Positions 37,001 through 43,000 of a stretch of 64,000 nucleotides of DNA are shown piece after piece. The stretch comes from Dryobates pubescens (lineage: Eukaryota; Chordata; Aves; Piciformes; Picidae). A model generated the notes under the pieces. The model worked only from the letters and a program-made list of their open reading frames with translations, searched no databases and had not been told where the DNA came from. Positions within the stretch are counted from its first letter, which is position 1, and every line of letters begins with the position of its first letter. The DNA lies in the NCBI RefSeq assembly GCF_014839835.1, contig NC_071624.1, positions 22,017,112 through 22,081,111 on the forward strand. The letters run 5' to 3'. The translations under genes were made by a program, and so were the position numbers.

Positions 37001-40000
37001 GCTCATGAAACCTGTGGCCGTGGCACGTGGGGCCACGGCGGTGCTGGGTCGATGGTTGGACTGGGTGATCTTAGAGGCCTTTTCCAGCCCAAACAACTCC
37101 CTGATTCCTTTCTGAGGCAGCAACTCTCTGCCCACCTCAACTCCTCGGGGAGCAGCAGCCGCGAGCCAAAAGGCTCCGGGCCGGCGGCTGCCGCCCGCCA
37201 CGGGGCCGAGCCCGGGAGACAAAGAGAGAGGCTTTACCATGGGGTTGGAGTCCGCAATCAGGTCACGCAGAGAGTCCAGGAAGCCCTGGTCCTCCACCAT
37301 CTGGGCGTTGATGTCGTGCAGCTTGGCCACGCAGACGGCGGCGGTCTTGCGCACGTAGGGGTCCTCGTCCTTCAGGCACTTGCGCAGCGGCTCGCACAGG
37401 TACTCCGTGATCTTGTCCACGCGGATGCAGCCCATGGTGCGCACGGCCAGCGCCCGGATCAGCGGGTTGGGGTCCTCGCAGTCCTGGAGGAGGGGATTGA
37501 GTCAGTCAGCAGCAAATCTGCAGATGACAGCAAGCTGGGAGCAGAGGTTGGTCAGTTAGAGGGCAGAAGGGCTCTGCAGAGGGACCTCGACCCACTGGAC
37601 TGATGGGCAGAGGCCAACAGGATGGCATTCAACAAGTCCAAGTGCCAGGGGCTGCACTTTGGCCACAACAACCCCAGGCAGTGCTACAGGCTGGGGTCAG
37701 AGTGGCTGAGAGCTGCCAAACAGAGAGGGACCTGAAGGTGCTGATGGACAGCTGCCTGAACATGAGCCAGCAGTGTGCCCAGGTGGCCAAGAAGGCCAAT
37801 GGCATCCTGGCCTGCATCAGGAAGAGTGTGGCCAGTAAGAGCAGGGAGGTTATTGTGCCCCTGTACTCTGCATTGGTTAGGCCACACCTTGAGTCCTGTG
37901 TCCCGTTCTGGGCCCCTCAGTTTAGGAAGGACATTGAGACACTTGAAGGTGTCCAGAGAAGGGCAGTGAGGCTGGGGAGAGGCCTTGAGCACAGCCCTGT
38001 GAGGGAGGCTGAGGGAGCTGGGGTTGCTTAGCCTGGAGGAGGCTCAGGGGTGACCTCATTGCTCTCTACAACTACCTGAAAGGTGGTTGTAGCCAGGAAG
38101 GGGTTGGTCTCTTCTCCCAGGCAACCAGCACCAGAACAAGAGGACACAGTCTCAAGCTGTGCCAGGGGAAGTTTAGGCTCAAGGTGAGGAGAAAGTTCTT
38201 CACAGAGAGAGTTGTTAGCCATTGGAATGTACTGCTCAGGGAGATGGTGGAGTCCCCATCCCTGGAGGTATTCAAAAGGGGATTGGATGTGGCACTTGGT
38301 GCCATGGTCTAGTCATGAGGTCTGTGGAGACAGGTTGGACTCGATGATCCTCGAGGTCTCTTCCAACCTTGGTGATACTGTGAGACTGGGGACACCACAG
38401 GCACCAGGTCAGCCTGTCCCAGCAGCCACGGCCACCTGCCCCGCCAGAACAAAAGATGCTGCAGTAACAACCTCCCCAGGCCAGGGCTGGAAGGGGCAAC
38501 TTGCTGGCTCTCAGAAACATTCTACAGCATCCCGGGAGGCTTTCACAGATGCACAGATCAATAGGGGTTGGAAGGGACCTCCAAAGGTCATCCAGTCCAA
38601 CCCCCTTGCCAGAGCAGGGGCACCCAGGGCAGCTCACACAGGAATACAGCCAGAGGGGCTTGGAAAGTCTCCAGAGGAGACTCCACAGCCTCTCTGGGCA
38701 GCCTGCTCCAGGCCTCCAGCACCCTCACAGGGACAAAGTTTTCCCTCCTGTTCACCTCCTCTGCTCCAGCTGCCCCCAGTGCCCCTTGTGCTGTCCTTGG
38801 CCATCCCTGAGCAGAGCCTGGCTCCAGCCCTGCACATCTTGATCCCCAGCAATGAGGGCAGCCCTCAGGCTCCACTGCTCCAAGCCCCAGCTCCCTCAGC
38901 CTGGCCTCACAGGGAGATGTTCCACTGCCTGCAGCAGCTCTGAGGCTCTGTGCTGGACTCTGTCAAGCAGTTCCCTAAGGTTCTTGAACTGAGGGGTCCA
39001 GAATTGGACACAATATTCCAGATGTGGCTTCACCAGGGCAGAGTAGAGGGGCAGGAGAACCTCTCTCAACCTACTAACCACAGCCCTTCTGACACACCCC
39101 AGGATGCCACTGACCTTCTTGGCCACAGGGCACCTTGCTGGCTCATGAGCATGCTTCTGTCCACCATGACCCCCAGGTCCCTCTTCTCTGCACTGCTCTC
39201 CAGCAGGTCAGTCCCCAGCTTATACTGCTCCATGGGGTTGACTTTTCAGGCTATGACAGCTTATACAATTGTGAGCTCACTGTCCCCATCCCTAGAGACA
39301 TTCAAAATCAGACACAGTGTGGCCCTGGGAGGCCTGATCCAATTGGAGATGTCTCTGCTGACTGCAGGGGGGTTGGACAAGATGACCTTTTAGAGTCCCT
39401 TCCAACCCCATGCAATCTGTGAATTTAATACCATTGCAGGAGGAGTCTCAACCTTTTTCTAAGCACCAGGTTTTAACTTTCACAAGGTGGGACTGAAATA
39501 ACATTTGCCAGGGCAGAGGCAGCTCAACTACAGAGGCTCAAGGCAATGCAGCCACCAGGCTGTTAGTTTGCCAGTGAGCTATCTCTCAGTTTCACCAAAC
39601 AGAAAGGTTTCCCACACAGAGCACAAGGAGACATCCATGCAGAGGTACTGCAAAGGCTGGAAGGTGAGCACCACATGACCTGGTATCCAACATCTGAAGT
39701 TGCTCTTTATAGAGAGGATTAGCCAAAGAGAAGCAGGAGTGATCTCCTCTGCAATAACCATCAGCACCAAGGAAGAGAGAGGACCCAGCCCAGGGACTCC
39801 AGTACAAAAGCAGAGATAAAGAGCAGCTCACAAAGGCCAATGGACACTCCCCATGCTGGACCACTTTCTGCTGAGCTGTGGGAGCAAGTTACCTTCACAA
39901 AGCTGTTGACAGCCATGATGGCCATGTCTGGCTGACTTTTGGCATAGTTCATCAGGTACAGGTAGACCAGCTTCTTCAACTCCAGGTTGTCAGTCTGCAT

Positions 40001-43000
40001 GCAGTTCACAACATCAGGGAAGAGTGAGCTGGGTAGAAAACAGCAAGCAGGAAGAGAGAGGACAAGCAGTGAGATGGCAGAGCATGAACAGGGGGAGCTG
40101 CAGCACCCAGGAAGCCAGGAAAAGTGGAGCTCCACTGCAAGTACCCTGCTTACAATGGCTCCTGTAACACCCATCTCAGCTCTTCCAGGGCTTTAGCACA
40201 GGGGGCTTCTGGAATGGGTGAAATTTCCTCAGGGTATTTCTACCTAGGAAGTTCTTCCATGCTAGGCCTGGAGTGCTGGGCTGAGGAGAGCCTCATGAGG
40301 TTCAATAAGGCAAGGTGCAAGGTCCTGCACCCAGGTTGAGGCAATTCTCAGTATCAGTCCAGGCTGGGGGATGATGCAGAAAAGGACTCAGGAGATGCTG
40401 GTGGGTGAGAAGCTAGACAGGAGCCAGCAATGGGTACTCACAGCCCAGGAGGCCAATGGCATCCTGGGCTGCAACCAAAGCAGTGTGGCCAGAGATGGAG
40501 AGAGGGATCCTGTCCCTCTGCTCTGGGGAGACCATCAGCTATGGAACTCCCAACACAACAGAGAGACATAGACCTGCTGGAGTGGGTCCAGAGGAGGCCA
40601 TGAAGATCTTTAGAGGGCTAGAGAACCTTCCCTATGGGGACAGGCTGAGAGAGTTGGAGCCATTCAGACTGAAGAAGGCTCCAGAGAAACCTTAGAGCAG
40701 TATTTCAACATCTGAAGAGGACCTACAGAAAGGCTGGGCAGGGACTGCTTCCCAGTGCCTGTGATGATAGGACAAGGGACAACAATCTGAAACTGGAGCA
40801 GGGCAGAGATAGGTTGGACATCAGGAGGAAGTGCTGCACAGTGAGGGTGGTGAGACACCTGGAACAGGCTGCCCAGGGAGGTGGTTGAGGCCCCATCCCT
40901 GGAGACATTCAAGACCAGACTTGCTGTGGCCCTGGGCAGCCTGGTTGGAAGTGTCCCTGCTGACTGCAGGGGGAGTGGACAAGAGGACCTCTGAGAAGCT
41001 TCAGCACTGCCAGGCTGAGTTTAAGTCAAGTATCAAGCAGCAGTCTGGGGCACTGCAGAAGAACACTGAGGTCACACAAGGATCTCTGCAGCTCTCAGGT
41101 ATGCTGCAGAGATCTCTAAAGGTGAGGGGCAAGTGCTGCTGGTCAAAAAGACTGCTTTTCCTCCCTTCCAGTTTATGTGTTGCTTCATTCTACAGTGAAG
41201 TCATGATGCTAAATTTGCCACCTTGATACCCATTTCCGTGGCAACAGACCACACTGCCTGCAACCCAGGCCTGCTGTGACTGGAGGAGCTGGGAGGGAGA
41301 AAGAATCACTTCAGGCACATTTTTCTGGTTGCCTCAAAGGCACAAAGAAACACTGGAGACAGTGTTGCAGGAGGGCAATGCCTGTGTCCTTTAGCCACTA
41401 CAAGCTGCAGGTTCAATTTGCAACCCCCCCAGTTTAAGATGCAGCTTAAATTGATGCTGCAAGGCTAAGAAAAGCACTGGAAGTGGCCTTTCTAACCCCA
41501 AACCCCAGGCTAGCAAGCAGTGAGAAAACAGCACCTGCAGGGACAGGCAAAATGGTTGAATTCAGGATGGGTTTGCAGATAAAAAGGGCTACTGGCACCC
41601 AGCTAAACCAGCACCAACAGCAGCTGTTCCTTTTGCTCTCAGTAACAAGAAGGGCCTTGAGAAACTGAAGCACAGCACAGGCAAGGCCACAGCCAGGCTC
41701 ACTGCCCAGTCACATCCAGATGAGAAACCCAGAGCTGTGCCATGGAGATGTGGACCACTATACCCAGCTGAGTGCCAGGACAACCAAAGCTGCTACAGGT
41801 GCAAGCAAAGTGCTTTTACCTCACGTCCTTCCCCACGGTCATGGCTGCAATAACCTTCTTCACAGCTTCTTTCCTCTTCTCTTTCTTTTCATTATTGAGT
41901 TCAGCCTTCAGTTCAAAAATCTCTCCTGGCAGAAGACAAAACAGGTTGAGCCTCTTGGGAGAAGAAAAGGGTAAGTCAGGAGAAACTTTGTACTTTCCCA
42001 GGGGGCCAAGGAGGCCACCAGCATCCTGGCTTGGATCAGCGATGGTGTGGCCAGCAGCACCAGGGCAGTGCCCTGTACTGGGCACCTTGAATCCTGGGTT
42101 CAGCTTTGGGCTCCTCACTCCAAGAAGGACATTGAGGGGCTGGAGTAGGTCCAGAGAAGGGCAATGAAGCTGGGGAAGGGTCTGGAGAACAGGGCTGGGG
42201 AGGAGCAGCTGAGGGAGCTGGCGGGGTTCAGCCTGGAGGAGAGGAGGCTGAGGGAGACCTCATTGCTCTCTGCAGCTCCCTGAGAGGAGGTGGGGGCCAG
42301 GTGGGGGTTGGGCTCTTCTCTCAAGTGGGAAGTGACAGGACAAGAGGAAACAGCCTCAAGTTTTGCCAGGGGAGGTTTAGGTTAGACATGAGGAACAATT
42401 TCTTCTACAACAGGGTTGTCCAGGTCTGGCCCAGGCTGCCCAGGGCAGTGGTGGAGTCCCCATCCCTAGAGGGGTTTCAAAGCTGTGATGATGTGGTGCT
42501 TTGGGCCATGGTTCAGTGGTGACCTGGCAGTGCTGGGGTAAGGGTTGGACCCAAAGGTCTTAAAGGCCTCTTCCATCCAAAACCATTCCATGATTCTTTG
42601 ACTCTGTGCCATTACCATAAAGCTGCAGGCAGTACAAGAAGCTCTCAGACCTTATGGAGTACCAGAGGAAGCTGCAGCACCCAAGAGAACTACTTGGGCT
42701 CTACTTTGCTAAGGCAAAAGCAGCTCACAAGAACCCTGCTGCATGTTGCAGCTCTCCCACTTCTAGAGGATTAAATCACATCCCTGCAGCATCTGTTTCT
42801 CAGAGGCTACTATTACATAACCAGGACAAAAAGAGATTTGGAGACACCAGATTCATGTCTGCAAGGGAAAACTATGCTAGAAGTTTTGCCCAGACTTTTT
42901 AAGCTTCTGCTCATCCTCTCCAGCTGCCTGCAAATGCAGTGAGCAACAGCAGAGTGCAACATCTAGCCCAGTGCAGTGGAGTCCTTCCAAGCTGGAAAGG

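Larger units (their letters stand above)
25448..37237 (-). other. AP2B1: AP2B1 intron 5 (11.8 kb)
   Basis: This is the largest intron. CR1 copies lie at 25470-25745, 26125-26478, 27019-27398, 27420-27735, 32942-33206 and 35245-35660 (all -), and at 29098-29288, 29289-29420, 30338-30510, 31480-32488, 33207-33318, 34612-34785 and 36690-37115 (all +). CR1-free blocks include 26479-27018, 27736-29097, 29421-30337, 30511-31479, 33319-34611 and 35661-36689. I see no genes in them; 26760-26930 and 28180-28680 are AT-rich and could be regulatory. Confidence 0.75.
37484..39892 (-). other. AP2B1: AP2B1 intron 4
   Basis: This 2.4 kb intron is CR1 for most of its length: 37484-38385 (+), 38545-39240 (-) and 39285-39425 (+). 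Only 38386-38544 and 39426-39892 look unique, with nothing recognised. Confidence 0.8.

Noticed and set aside
38212-38943. 243-codon plus frame
   Set aside because: It spans the end of one CR1, a short unique piece and an antisense CR1; not a gene.
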